Shown piece after piece: positions 1 to 5,531 of a DNA stretch of 9,020 bases; positions within the stretch are counted from its first letter, which is position 1, and every line of letters starts with the position of its first letter. The notes under the pieces were generated by a model. That model worked only from the letters and a program-made list of their open reading frames with translations. It did not search any database and was not told the DNA's origin. The translations under genes were made by a program, and so were the position numbers. The stretch comes from Candidatus Krumholzibacteriia bacterium (GTDB lineage Bacteria > Krumholzibacteriota > Krumholzibacteriia > LZORAL124-64-63): NCBI GenBank assembly GCA_029935695.1, contig JAOZJV010000109.1:1-9020 (forward strand), given 5' to 3'.

Positions 1-515
1 AGGAGCCGGATGCCGGTCCCCCAGGCCACACGCCGGGTGCGTCCCGTGCGGATCAAAAGTCCCTGGTAGAACCTTCGATAACCGATAGCCGCCGGCCAGG
101 GCAGCAGGATGATCAGGGATGTACGGGTCAGGGAGGCAATATCAGGATCAAGCCGCATCCATTGGTGGATCACGAGGGACCAGGCAGGGGAAAAAATCAG
201 CACCAGCATGACGACAGTGATGCCCGTGTTCAGAATCCAGGTGAAGTTGCGCAACCGGCGAAAATTCCCGGCAGAGTCAGCCAGGGCCGTGGATGCGCTC
301 ATCATCATAATCACCGGCGCTTCGACCATGATGGCCAGGGCGAAGGCCACACCGTAGGCCGCGAGGTTGAGTTTGGGCTCAGCCAGACGGGCAATAATGG
401 CCGTCAGCAGAGGACCTTCAATGGCCATCATCAGCCAGGTTGTCTGCAAAGGCAGCCAAAAGCGGAAGATGCCGGAAATGCTGGTGCGGTTGTTCATGTG
501 CGGGAAAGTAATCAT
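1..515 (-). CDS. ANKH/MATE-like polytopic membrane transporter, N-terminal part (truncated by window edge)
   Basis: Reading the minus strand from an ATG at 515 gives an uninterrupted frame of about 171 codons that runs off the left edge. The protein is strongly hydrophobic. An early FRFWLPL segment is followed by membrane stretches, with EGPLLTAIIARL at about residue 30 and the patch LAAYGVAFALAIMVEAPVIM after it. A basic RRFYQGLLIRTGRTRR stretch lies near the visible end. This pattern resembles the bacterial relatives of ANKH (progressive ankylosis protein) and the MATE/MOP flippase superfamily; this is from memory of the families, not a search. It is probably an inner-membrane exporter or flippase of unknown substrate. 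An in-frame ATG at 497 is an alternative start. Neither start has a clear Shine-Dalgarno. A TAAAAT box at 525-530 (minus strand) sits so close to 515 that a leaderless transcript is possible. It diverges from the propeller gene. I am confident it is a real gene, less so about the exact family. Confidence 0.7.
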   Translation of the reverse strand, partial: MITFPHMNNRTSISGIFRFWLPLQTTWLMMAIEGPLLTAIIARLAEPKLNLAAYGVAFALAIMVEAPVIMMMSASTALADSAGNFRRLRNFTWILNTGITVVMLVLIFSPAWSLVIHQWMRLDPDIASLTRTSLIILLPWPAAIGYRRFYQGLLIRTGRTRRVAWGTGIRL

Positions 516-536
516 CTGAGAGGGATTTTAAAAGAG

Positions 537-565
537 GTAACAATTGAGGCGGAATGCCGTAGAAT
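537..565 (+). promoter_or_regulatory. Candidate sigma-70-type promoter for the propeller gene
   Basis: GTAACA at 537-542 and TAGAAT at 560-565 are separated by 17 bases, 9 of 12 consensus positions. Predicted transcription start is near 572, giving a leader of about 59 bases before the ATG at 631. The site lies in the 115-base divergent gap and would sit back to back with any promoter of the minus-strand transporter. It was found by eye only. Confidence 0.35.
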
Positions 566-630
566 CGGTGGGCTTGCACTGAACCCATCCAGACGGTTTG
601 ATTTTTAAGCCGTTCAGGAAAGGAAATTTC

Positions 631-1878
631 ATGAAAACCAATTTATGCGGTCAATGGGCACAAATGTACTTGGTTGTTGCCTTGTTGCTGATGACAGGCA
701 CAGCCCCCGCCGGTGAAGAAGTGGTGCGCGATGGCGTTTTGCACATCACCAATGAAAGCAGTCCCACCGGGGGCACCGAAATCATCACTTTTGAAGAGGT
801 GTGGCGCGTGGGCGGAGAAGATGGGGAAGATTTTTTTGGTCTGGTCACCCAGGTTGTGGTTGGGGACGACGGATCCATCTTTCTTCTGGACACACGCCTT
901 TCCGAAGTGCCGGTTTACGCTCCTGATGGTGAACGCCTGGACACCCTCAGCCGCGAGGGCGAGGGCCCGGGAGAGACCCGGATGCCCACCAACCTGGTTC
1001 TGATGCCTGATGGCAATCTGGGTTTGGTACAGCGGTTTCCTGGTAAACTCACCCTGATCGATCAGCAGGGCACTCCCAAGGGTGAAGTGGAGCCTAAATT
1101 GGCAGAAGGCGGCTTCATGGCTTTGTTTGATTGCTTCCCTCGGGCCGATGGGCAACTGACGGTCGTCGGGCAGAGCTTCAAGCAGAATGGAACCACCGGC
1201 CGGACGGACATCAATTTCGTTTCCAATTTCAGCAGTGAGGGCACTGAAACCGTACGGTACACTGAAGTGGTTAAGGAGATGGATTTTTCGAACTTCTATT
1301 TCAAGGAAGACGAGCAGAACGAAATCACTTTCCGCAAGGCCACTGTGGGCACCGACGGCCGGGTTTATGTGAGCAAGAGTCGCAACAGCTATGAGATTCA
1401 TGTCTACCGGCCCGATGGTAAGCTGGAGCGGATCATTGAACGGGAATATGAGCACCGGGTGCGCACGGATGAGCAATATCAGCGCGTTTATAACGTTGCC
1501 GAGGCTCAGTTGTCCCGCGTGCCGGGGGCCAGATTCGATATCTCCAAAACAGAACCGGATATCAGCAGTTTACGCATGGCAGCAGACGGAAACTTGTGGG
1601 TCACGAGCAGTCATTCGGGATTTGAAGAGCCCGAAGGTGTTCTGGTGACGTACGATGTTTTTGATCCGGACGGTCATTTCATCAAGCAGGTTGCCGCCAG
1701 TTGTGAAGGTGATGGAGAGAATGACAACCTTTTCTGGTCTCCTGATGGCTCAGCAGTTCTGGTCACGGGTTTTGCCGAGGCCCTGCGCTCCTTGCAATCT
1801 GCCGGGGCTGCATCCGGTGATGATGGCGAAGAAGAATCCGAGCCCATGGAAGTCATTTATCTGCGGCCGATGGAATAA
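631..1878 (+). CDS. Secreted six-bladed beta-propeller (NHL/TolB-like) protein
   Basis: A 415-residue protein. The ATG at 631 is chosen over the in-frame ATG at 598 because it has an AGGAAAGGA ribosome binding site 8 bases upstream and starts exactly at a signal peptide: MKTN, a hydrophobic core YLVVALLLMTG, and a TAPA-type cleavage site near residue 27. There is no lipobox cysteine, so a periplasmic or secreted protein is expected. The mature part shows repeated strands with the turn pattern 'DG-x(2-3)-hydrophobic' (for example VGDDGSIFLLD, TVGTDGRVYVS, MAADGNLWVT), as in propeller blades. A GEGPGE motif lies around residues 110-115, typical of the '6-bladed beta-propeller' family common in FCB-group bacteria. 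The acidic tail (GDDGEEESEPMEV) is low complexity. Such proteins are thought to be binding or scaffold modules; no catalytic motif is visible and no substrate can be assigned. It appears to be monocistronic, with its own promoter candidate and terminator. Confidence 0.88.
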   Translation: MKTNLCGQWAQMYLVVALLLMTGTAPAGEEVVRDGVLHITNESSPTGGTEIITFEEVWRVGGEDGEDFFGLVTQVVVGDDGSIFLLDTRLSEVPVYAPDGERLDTLSREGEGPGETRMPTNLVLMPDGNLGLVQRFPGKLTLIDQQGTPKGEVEPKLAEGGFMALFDCFPRADGQLTVVGQSFKQNGTTGRTDINFVSNFSSEGTETVRYTEVVKEMDFSNFYFKEDEQNEITFRKATVGTDGRVYVSKSRNSYEIHVYRPDGKLERIIEREYEHRVRTDEQYQRVYNVAEAQLSRVPGARFDISKTEPDISSLRMAADGNLWVTSSHSGFEEPEGVLVTYDVFDPDGHFIKQVAASCEGDGENDNLFWSPDGSAVLVTGFAEALRSLQSAGAASGDDGEEESEPMEVIYLRPME

Positions 1879-1897
1879 GAGTTCAGGAAATATTCTG

Positions 1898-1935
1898 AGG
1901 GAAGGGTGCTGGAAACGGCACCCTTTCCTTTTATT
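1898..1935 (+). terminator. Intrinsic terminator after the propeller gene
   Basis: Arms 1898-1909 and 1918-1929 form a 12-base-pair stem (core AAGGGTGC/GCACCCTT, one G-T pair) around an 8-base loop, followed by a T-rich run at 1929-1935. It lies 20 bases after the propeller stop. The minus-strand VanZ gene ends at 1931, inside the T-run, so the same hairpin faces its transcript as well, but without a U-tract in that direction. Confidence 0.85.
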
Positions 1936-2875
1936 CCAACCGGATGTTGTCAATTTCAATGATGGTGGAATCGTTTTTGTCGCTGAGAAAGACCAGCAGG
2001 TAGGACAAATCCTGGAGATTCAGCAACCGGTCGCCGTGGAGAACTTTCCGGTCGATCACCGGAACGTTGTAAGTTGTCCACTCCGGGGTGGCTTTGAAAC
2101 TGTTGCTGACCCAGGTTTGGTCTTTGCGGGATTGATAATCGTCAAGCCGGACGGAGAAGGGTACTTTTTCCCGGCCTGGGGTGATATGGCGAACGTCCAG
2201 TTTGAGGGTTGAGTAGCCAGTCCAGTCGTGGGGGAAGTGGCGCATTTGTATACCAGGCCAGCGGCTGGGTGGCCCGCTTTCAAGTTGCAGGACGGTGCCG
2301 TCTTCCGTTTTAACAAAATCATAACGGGCCTGACAGGTTTCCTTCCAAAGCCACTTTTCGTGCATGCCTTCAAAGTCGGAAATCAGGGGGAAATTCTGTT
2401 GGGCATGATAGCTGCCCAGGATGAGTCCCGGCAGGAAATACAGTTGGGCCGACAAAACCATGACCAACGCCACCATCAAACCCAGACCGGCACGCATTTT
2501 GTGACCTTTCCAGATCACCAGACCTGCAGCCAAACCGATACCGGCCAGGTCCAGGGCAAAGTCTTCAATAAGGGCTGTTCGTCCCACCAGGGTTTGCACC
2601 AATTCGATGAGGCCGCCTAAAATCATGCCGGCTAGGATCGCCCATTTCAACCGTCCGGTCAGAGGGCCGCGCCAGTAGAACAGGAGAGTCAGAATCATCA
2701 GGAAAGGCACATGAATCTGGTCACCGAGGTTACCGATGAGTGGGTGCCTGCGCAGAACCATGGGGATGGGCAGGAAGAAAGGGATCAGGAGAAAAGCCAG
2801 AGTGGCCAGAAGAAGGGGCCAACTGTTGAGAAAGGTGGGCGCGGGTAAGGCTGGGGTGGGGCGAGGCCTGGTCAT
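1931..2875 (-). CDS. VanZ-like membrane protein with C-terminal extracytoplasmic beta-sandwich domain
   Basis: A 314-residue protein. Residues 1-150 hold about five membrane segments (around 19-40, 54-68, 78-95, 105-122, 130-151). VanZ-type polar residues are visible: GDQIHVPF at 51-58, ELVQ at 91-94 (E91, Q94), then R99, D105 and D109 before a glycine-rich helix. VanZ family proteins are small membrane proteins named after a teicoplanin-resistance accessory protein; their biochemical role is not settled. Residues 160-314 are soluble and start with FPLISDFEG. They end with a beta-rich IIEIDNIRLE, the typical first and last strands of galactose-binding-like or CBM-type sandwiches ('DFE...IDNI'). 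I infer an outward-facing carbohydrate- or glycan-binding module. The gene follows the SpmAB gene on the same strand with a 55-base gap and no hairpin between, so co-transcription is likely. Only a weak Shine-Dalgarno (GAGAA) precedes the ATG. Confidence 0.8.
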   Translation of the reverse strand: MTRPRPTPALPAPTFLNSWPLLLATLAFLLIPFFLPIPMVLRRHPLIGNLGDQIHVPFLMILTLLFYWRGPLTGRLKWAILAGMILGGLIELVQTLVGRTALIEDFALDLAGIGLAAGLVIWKGHKMRAGLGLMVALVMVLSAQLYFLPGLILGSYHAQQNFPLISDFEGMHEKWLWKETCQARYDFVKTEDGTVLQLESGPPSRWPGIQMRHFPHDWTGYSTLKLDVRHITPGREKVPFSVRLDDYQSRKDQTWVSNSFKATPEWTTYNVPVIDRKVLHGDRLLNLQDLSYLLVFLSDKNDSTIIEIDNIRLE

Positions 2876-2930
2876 TAGGTTCTCGGTTTCCAGATCACTT
2901 CAATGTTTAAATACATCACAAAACTCATTT

Positions 2931-4157
2931 TCACCCAAAGAAAAAATAACTAACCCCAATTGCAGCCGTAATCCCCGCCGCATCGGCCACCAACCCGCAA
3001 AGCACCGCGTGCCTTGTCTTACGGATTCCCACCGCGCCAAAATAAACAGCCAACACATAGAACGTGGTCTCTGTGCTGCCCTGGATCACACTGACCAGGC
3101 GGCCGGCAAAAGAATCGGCACCATGGGCCTGCATGGTTTCGATCATCATGCCCCGGGCGCCACTGCCGCTCAGGGGCTTCATGAAAGCCGTGGGCAACCC
3201 GTCAATGAAACGGGCATCCAGGCCCATGGTTCCGGCCAGACTTCGACCGGCATCCAGAACCAGGTCCAGGGCACCGCTGGCCCGAAAAACACCGATGGCC
3301 ACCAGCATGGCGACGAGGTAGGGGATGATCCCCACGGCAACCTGAAAGCCTTCTTTGGCGCCATCAATGAAAGTATCGTACAGATTAATTCTTCGGCGGA
3401 TTGCGCCCAGCATAAAGCCAATAATCACCGAAAACACCAGGAAATTGGCCAAAATTGAGGATTGTGCCTGCATGGCTTCCCGCTCCAGGTTGCCAAAATA
3501 GGCCACCATGCCAGCAACCAGAAGTCCCATGCCGCCCAGATAAGCCAGAACCACGGGGCTGAAAAGCCGGATTTTCTGGAAGGCCGAGGTGATCAGTAAC
3601 CCGGCCATGGTGCTGCAGAAAGTGGCAATGAGGATGGGCAGGAAAATATCCGTGGGGTCGGCGGCGCCCATCTGCGCCCGGTAGGTGAAAATTGTCACGG
3701 GAATGACGGTGACCGCTGAGGTGTTGATGACCATGAAGAGGATCATCTCGTCGCTGGCCGTGTCTTTTTGCGGATTCAGCTGCTGGAGGTCTTTCATGGC
3801 TTTCAGGCCCAGAGGTGTGGCGGCATTGTCCAGACCCAGCATGTTGGCGGCCATGTTCATGACGATGCTGCCGGTGGCGGGGTGACCTTCGGGAATTCCG
3901 GGAAAAAGTCTGCGCAGCAGAGGACCGAACGCCCGGGCCAGCAGGTCCACCGCTCCGCCTTTTTCACCAATGCGCATGATGCCCAGCCAAAGGCACATGA
4001 CACCGGTCAATCCCAGGGCTATCTTGAAGGCGGTTTCGGCCATATCGAAGGTGGAGCCCACCATTTCCTGCCATACTTCCGGGTGCCCGCAGGCGGCGCG
4101 GTAGATGGCCGCGGCAAAGCCTCCAACGAAAAAGAAGGTCCAGATCCTGTTGAGCAT
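2931..4157 (-). CDS. Fused SpmA/SpmB-type nucleoside-recognition (Gate domain) membrane protein
   Basis: A 408-residue polytopic membrane protein. The N-terminal half matches SpmA: IALGLTGVMCLWLGIM around residues 46-61, then the hallmark NMAANMLGLDNAATPLGLKA at 101-120, then a MVINTSAVTVIPVT segment. The C-terminal half matches SpmB: VGIIPYLVAMLVAIGVF, MKPLSGSGARGMM, and the highly conserved GSTETTFYVLAVYFG followed by IRKTRHAV. In Firmicutes SpmA and SpmB are separate proteins that affect spore-core dehydration. In many Gram-negative bacteria they are fused, as here, and the role and substrate are unknown. The start at 4157 is supported by a GGAG five bases upstream. It diverges from the DUF2797 gene and probably shares a transcript with the VanZ-like gene downstream. 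Confidence 0.93.
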   Translation of the reverse strand: MLNRIWTFFFVGGFAAAIYRAACGHPEVWQEMVGSTFDMAETAFKIALGLTGVMCLWLGIMRIGEKGGAVDLLARAFGPLLRRLFPGIPEGHPATGSIVMNMAANMLGLDNAATPLGLKAMKDLQQLNPQKDTASDEMILFMVINTSAVTVIPVTIFTYRAQMGAADPTDIFLPILIATFCSTMAGLLITSAFQKIRLFSPVVLAYLGGMGLLVAGMVAYFGNLEREAMQAQSSILANFLVFSVIIGFMLGAIRRRINLYDTFIDGAKEGFQVAVGIIPYLVAMLVAIGVFRASGALDLVLDAGRSLAGTMGLDARFIDGLPTAFMKPLSGSGARGMMIETMQAHGADSFAGRLVSVIQGSTETTFYVLAVYFGAVGIRKTRHAVLCGLVADAAGITAAIGVSYFFFG

Positions 4158-4212
4158 CCATTCTCCAGGGTGTTACAGTGGGCCGGAAGCACACAGGGCC
4201 CGGCTGGGAAAC

Positions 4213-4241
4213 AGTTTAGCCGGACACTTTCCATCTGTCAT
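4213..4241 (-). promoter_or_regulatory. Candidate sigma-70-type promoter for the SpmAB-VanZ transcript
   Basis: On the minus strand ATGACA (4241-4236) and TAAACT (4218-4213) are 17 bases apart, 9 of 12 consensus positions. Predicted start is near 4206, giving a leader of about 50 bases before the ATG at 4157. It lies in the 103-base divergent gap. No comparable box was found for the plus-strand gene that starts at 4261. Confidence 0.4.
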
Positions 4242-4260
4242 GTACGAATGAGAAGAGATT

Positions 4261-5097
4261 ATGGATATTGTTTGGACAGGCACACTGAAAAAGATGCGCG
4301 TTGAGGCGGCGGAGCCCGTGCAGTACTACCTGACGGATGGCTGGTTTGAGCAGGAAAAGAGAGTTGCCGACCATTTGCTGAACCAGCACCTGGGTTCTGC
4401 CCTGGAATTGCGTTTCACCGGTGCAATCAATTGCATCGCCTGCGGCCGGAAGGTGAAGAAGACCTTCGGGCAGGGATTTTGTTTTCCCTGCACCCGCAGC
4501 CGGGCCGAAGCGGATATCTGCATCATTAAGCCCGAGCTGTGCCACCATGGTGATGCGGAAAATCCCTGCCGGGACGAGGCCTTCGCCCAGGATGTTTGTT
4601 TTCATCCCCACTATTTGTACTGCTCGCTCACTTCAGGAGTGAAGGTGGGTATCACTCGCGAGGTGAACATCCCCTCGCGCTGGATTGATCAGGGTGCGGT
4701 GGCGGCGGTGCCGGTGGCGTTGCTGCCCAACCGCCGGGCCGTGGGTGAAGTTGAAAAACGACTCAGCGATGAGGGATTCAAGGACAAGACCCACTGGACG
4801 CGCATGCTCAAGGGCAATCCCGAGGATCGTGATTTGATGGAAGTTGCCGAGCGTGTGGTGCAGCGGCTGACCGAGTGGGAAGTCGAGGGTGTTTTGTCGC
4901 CTCTTGAACGGCTGGAGCACCATTTTGAATATCCGGTGCAGAAGTGGCCGGTCAAAGTCACGAGTTTGAATCTGGACAAGAATCCCACAGCCGGGGGCGT
5001 TCTGCAGGGGATCAAGGCGCAATACCTTATTTTTGACAATGGGGTGATCAATTTACGTAAATATTCCGGTTACCGTGTAGAGGTGGCTGCCGGCTGA
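4261..5097 (+). CDS. DUF2797 family protein, Cys-rich, with GIY-YIG-like motif pattern
   Basis: A 278-residue soluble protein that I recognise as DUF2797. A GAGAAGAG ribosome binding site precedes the ATG. The N-terminal half carries nine cysteines (58, 61, 74, 77, 87, 94, 103, 113, 121). CIAC at 58-61 and CFPC at 74-77 form a likely four-cysteine zinc site; C94, C103 and C113, with nearby histidines, could form another. Next comes YLYCSLTSGVKVGITR (118-133), then R140 in SRWIDQGA and E163/E165 in AVGEVEKRL. The order KVGIT, a downstream Arg in RW-x-DQGA, and then a Glu is reminiscent of GIY-YIG/T5orf172 nucleases, so a nucleic-acid role is plausible but inferred. The family has no established function that I know of. 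The gene ends just before a strong terminator and appears to be monocistronic. Confidence 0.88.
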   Translation: MDIVWTGTLKKMRVEAAEPVQYYLTDGWFEQEKRVADHLLNQHLGSALELRFTGAINCIACGRKVKKTFGQGFCFPCTRSRAEADICIIKPELCHHGDAENPCRDEAFAQDVCFHPHYLYCSLTSGVKVGITREVNIPSRWIDQGAVAAVPVALLPNRRAVGEVEKRLSDEGFKDKTHWTRMLKGNPEDRDLMEVAERVVQRLTEWEVEGVLSPLERLEHHFEYPVQKWPVKVTSLNLDKNPTAGGVLQGIKAQYLIFDNGVINLRKYSGYRVEVAAG

Positions 5098-5127
5098 TCT
5101 TCAGTTGTCCCCATGGCCTGACGATGT

Positions 5128-5161
5128 GACCCCGCCGTGTCAATCGGTGGGGTCGCTTTTT
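5128..5161 (+). terminator. Intrinsic terminator after the DUF2797 gene
   Basis: Arms 5128-5137 (GACCCCGCCG) and 5145-5154 (CGGTGGGGTC) form a 10-base-pair stem with one G-T pair around a 7-base loop. A run of five T follows at 5157-5161. It is 30 bases after the stop and insulates the downstream three-gene operon from read-through. Confidence 0.9.
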
Positions 5162-5171
5162 ATCCTCAAGA

Positions 5172-5184
5172 AATCATAAATTTT
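5172..5184 (+). promoter_or_regulatory. IHF-like site in an AT-rich block
   Basis: AATCAT-AAAT-TTT matches the IHF consensus WATCAR-N4-TTR at 7 of 9 defined positions and lies in a markedly AT-rich stretch (5171-5200) unlike its GC-rich surroundings. It is about 55 bases upstream of the sigma-54-like promoter, a usual arrangement for IHF-assisted DNA looping. The match is weak on its own; the AT-richness alone could be an UP-like element. Confidence 0.25.
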
Positions 5185-5205
5185 TTTAACTTCAATATTT
5201 GCAGT

Positions 5206-5224
5206 GGAATACGACGGGTGTTCC
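5206..5224. promoter_or_regulatory. Imperfect dyad, possible regulator binding site
   Basis: GGAATAC and GTGTTCC form a 7-5-7 inverted repeat with one mismatch. It ends four bases before the -24 element of the candidate sigma-54 promoter. It is too close to be a classical distant enhancer; a repressor or anti-activator operator is possible. It could also be chance. Confidence 0.25.
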
Positions 5225-5227
5225 TTC

Positions 5228-5243
5228 TGGCTCCTCTTTTGCT
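5228..5243 (+). promoter_or_regulatory. Candidate sigma-54 (-24/-12) promoter of the three-gene peptide operon
   Basis: TGGCTCCTCTTTTGCT matches the RpoN consensus TGGCACG-N4-TTGCW at 10 of 12 defined positions, with the essential GG and GC at the correct 10-base spacing. Predicted start is near 5254, leaving a leader of about 38 bases before the ATG at 5292. No good sigma-70 pair was seen in the same gap (5162-5291). If correct, expression needs an AAA+ enhancer-binding activator, which is not encoded in the window. Confidence 0.55.
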
Positions 5244-5280
5244 TTACCTCCATCATCAGCCCAATACGTTCAATGTTTCA

Positions 5281-5287
5281 AGGAGGG
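5281..5287 (+). promoter_or_regulatory. Strong Shine-Dalgarno fixing the start of the small peptide
   Basis: AGGAGGG ends four bases before the ATG at 5292 and is the best ribosome binding site in the window. It decides against the longer in-frame reading from a TTG at 5199, which would also cover the promoter candidate. Confidence 0.85.
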
Positions 5288-5291
5288 AACT

Positions 5292-5531
5292 ATGCAGAAC
5301 AAAGGATTTGAATTCACCGAAGCCAGGGTCATGAACGAAAGCCTCGAACCCCTGAAAATCAGCCAGTTGGAAGAGCGGCTTGAAGTCAGTTATCTGATGC
5401 CGGGCGGGGACGTGGTGGATGGTAATTTATTCGACGGCGAAAATTGCTGCCACGACAAATGCAGTGGCAATGATATCCAGATTGATGACCCCATCGACAC
5501 TGGTGAAATCACTGGCGGGAGTTGGAGTTGA
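5292..5531 (+). CDS. Small acidic GG-motif, CCHDKC peptide: candidate RiPP/lipopeptide precursor
   Basis: A 79-residue protein that I do not recognise from a named family. The N-terminal part looks like a leader: a predicted amphipathic helix around residues 16-35 with the core LKISQLEERLEVSYL, followed by MPGGD (GG at 38-39). The C-terminal 40 residues look like a core: rich in G, D, N, S and T, with no hydrophobic segment. Three cysteines lie in CCHDKC (52, 53, 57), and the tail ends TGGSWS. Net charge is about -12 (17 acidic, 5 basic residues). Size, leader/core layout, strong ribosome binding site, and the position directly before an acyltransferase and an M50 protease fit a ribosomally made precursor. 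Cleavage at GG and modification of Cys, Ser, Thr or an amine are inference only. Alternatives: a small metal-binding protein (CCH and C ligands) or an acidic carrier or partner for the acyltransferase. Its stop codon overlaps the next start. Confidence 0.8.
   Translation: MQNKGFEFTEARVMNESLEPLKISQLEERLEVSYLMPGGDVVDGNLFDGENCCHDKCSGNDIQIDDPIDTGEITGGSWS

Noticed and set aside
109..608. Plus-strand open frames across the left end
   Set aside because: Their translations are His/Gln/Arg-rich, of the type produced by reading opposite a hydrophobic membrane-protein gene; the minus-strand transporter explains the region.
643..1476. Long minus-strand open frame (277 codons) opposite the propeller gene
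   Set aside because: It is antisense to a gene with a signal peptide, propeller motifs, ribosome binding site and terminator. Its translation has no recognisable motif and no Shine-Dalgarno.
2876..2930. Separate promoter for the VanZ-like gene (TTGGGT and TGTATT, 17 bases apart)
   Set aside because: Only 7 of 12 consensus positions, in an AT-rich spacer; with no terminator after SpmAB, co-transcription is the simpler reading.
2736..3458. Plus-strand open frame of 240 codons opposite the SpmAB gene
   Set aside because: Low-complexity His/Gln/Gly-rich translation antisense to a clearly conserved gene.
5199..5291. N-terminal extension of the small peptide from a TTG at 5199
   Set aside because: No Shine-Dalgarno precedes it, it would cover the promoter candidate, and AGGAGGG correctly spaced before the ATG at 5292 is far better.
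5137..5334. Small plus-strand open frame of 65 codons
   Set aside because: It begins inside the terminator stem, has no ribosome binding site, and overlaps the sigma-54-like promoter and the start of the better-supported peptide gene in another frame.
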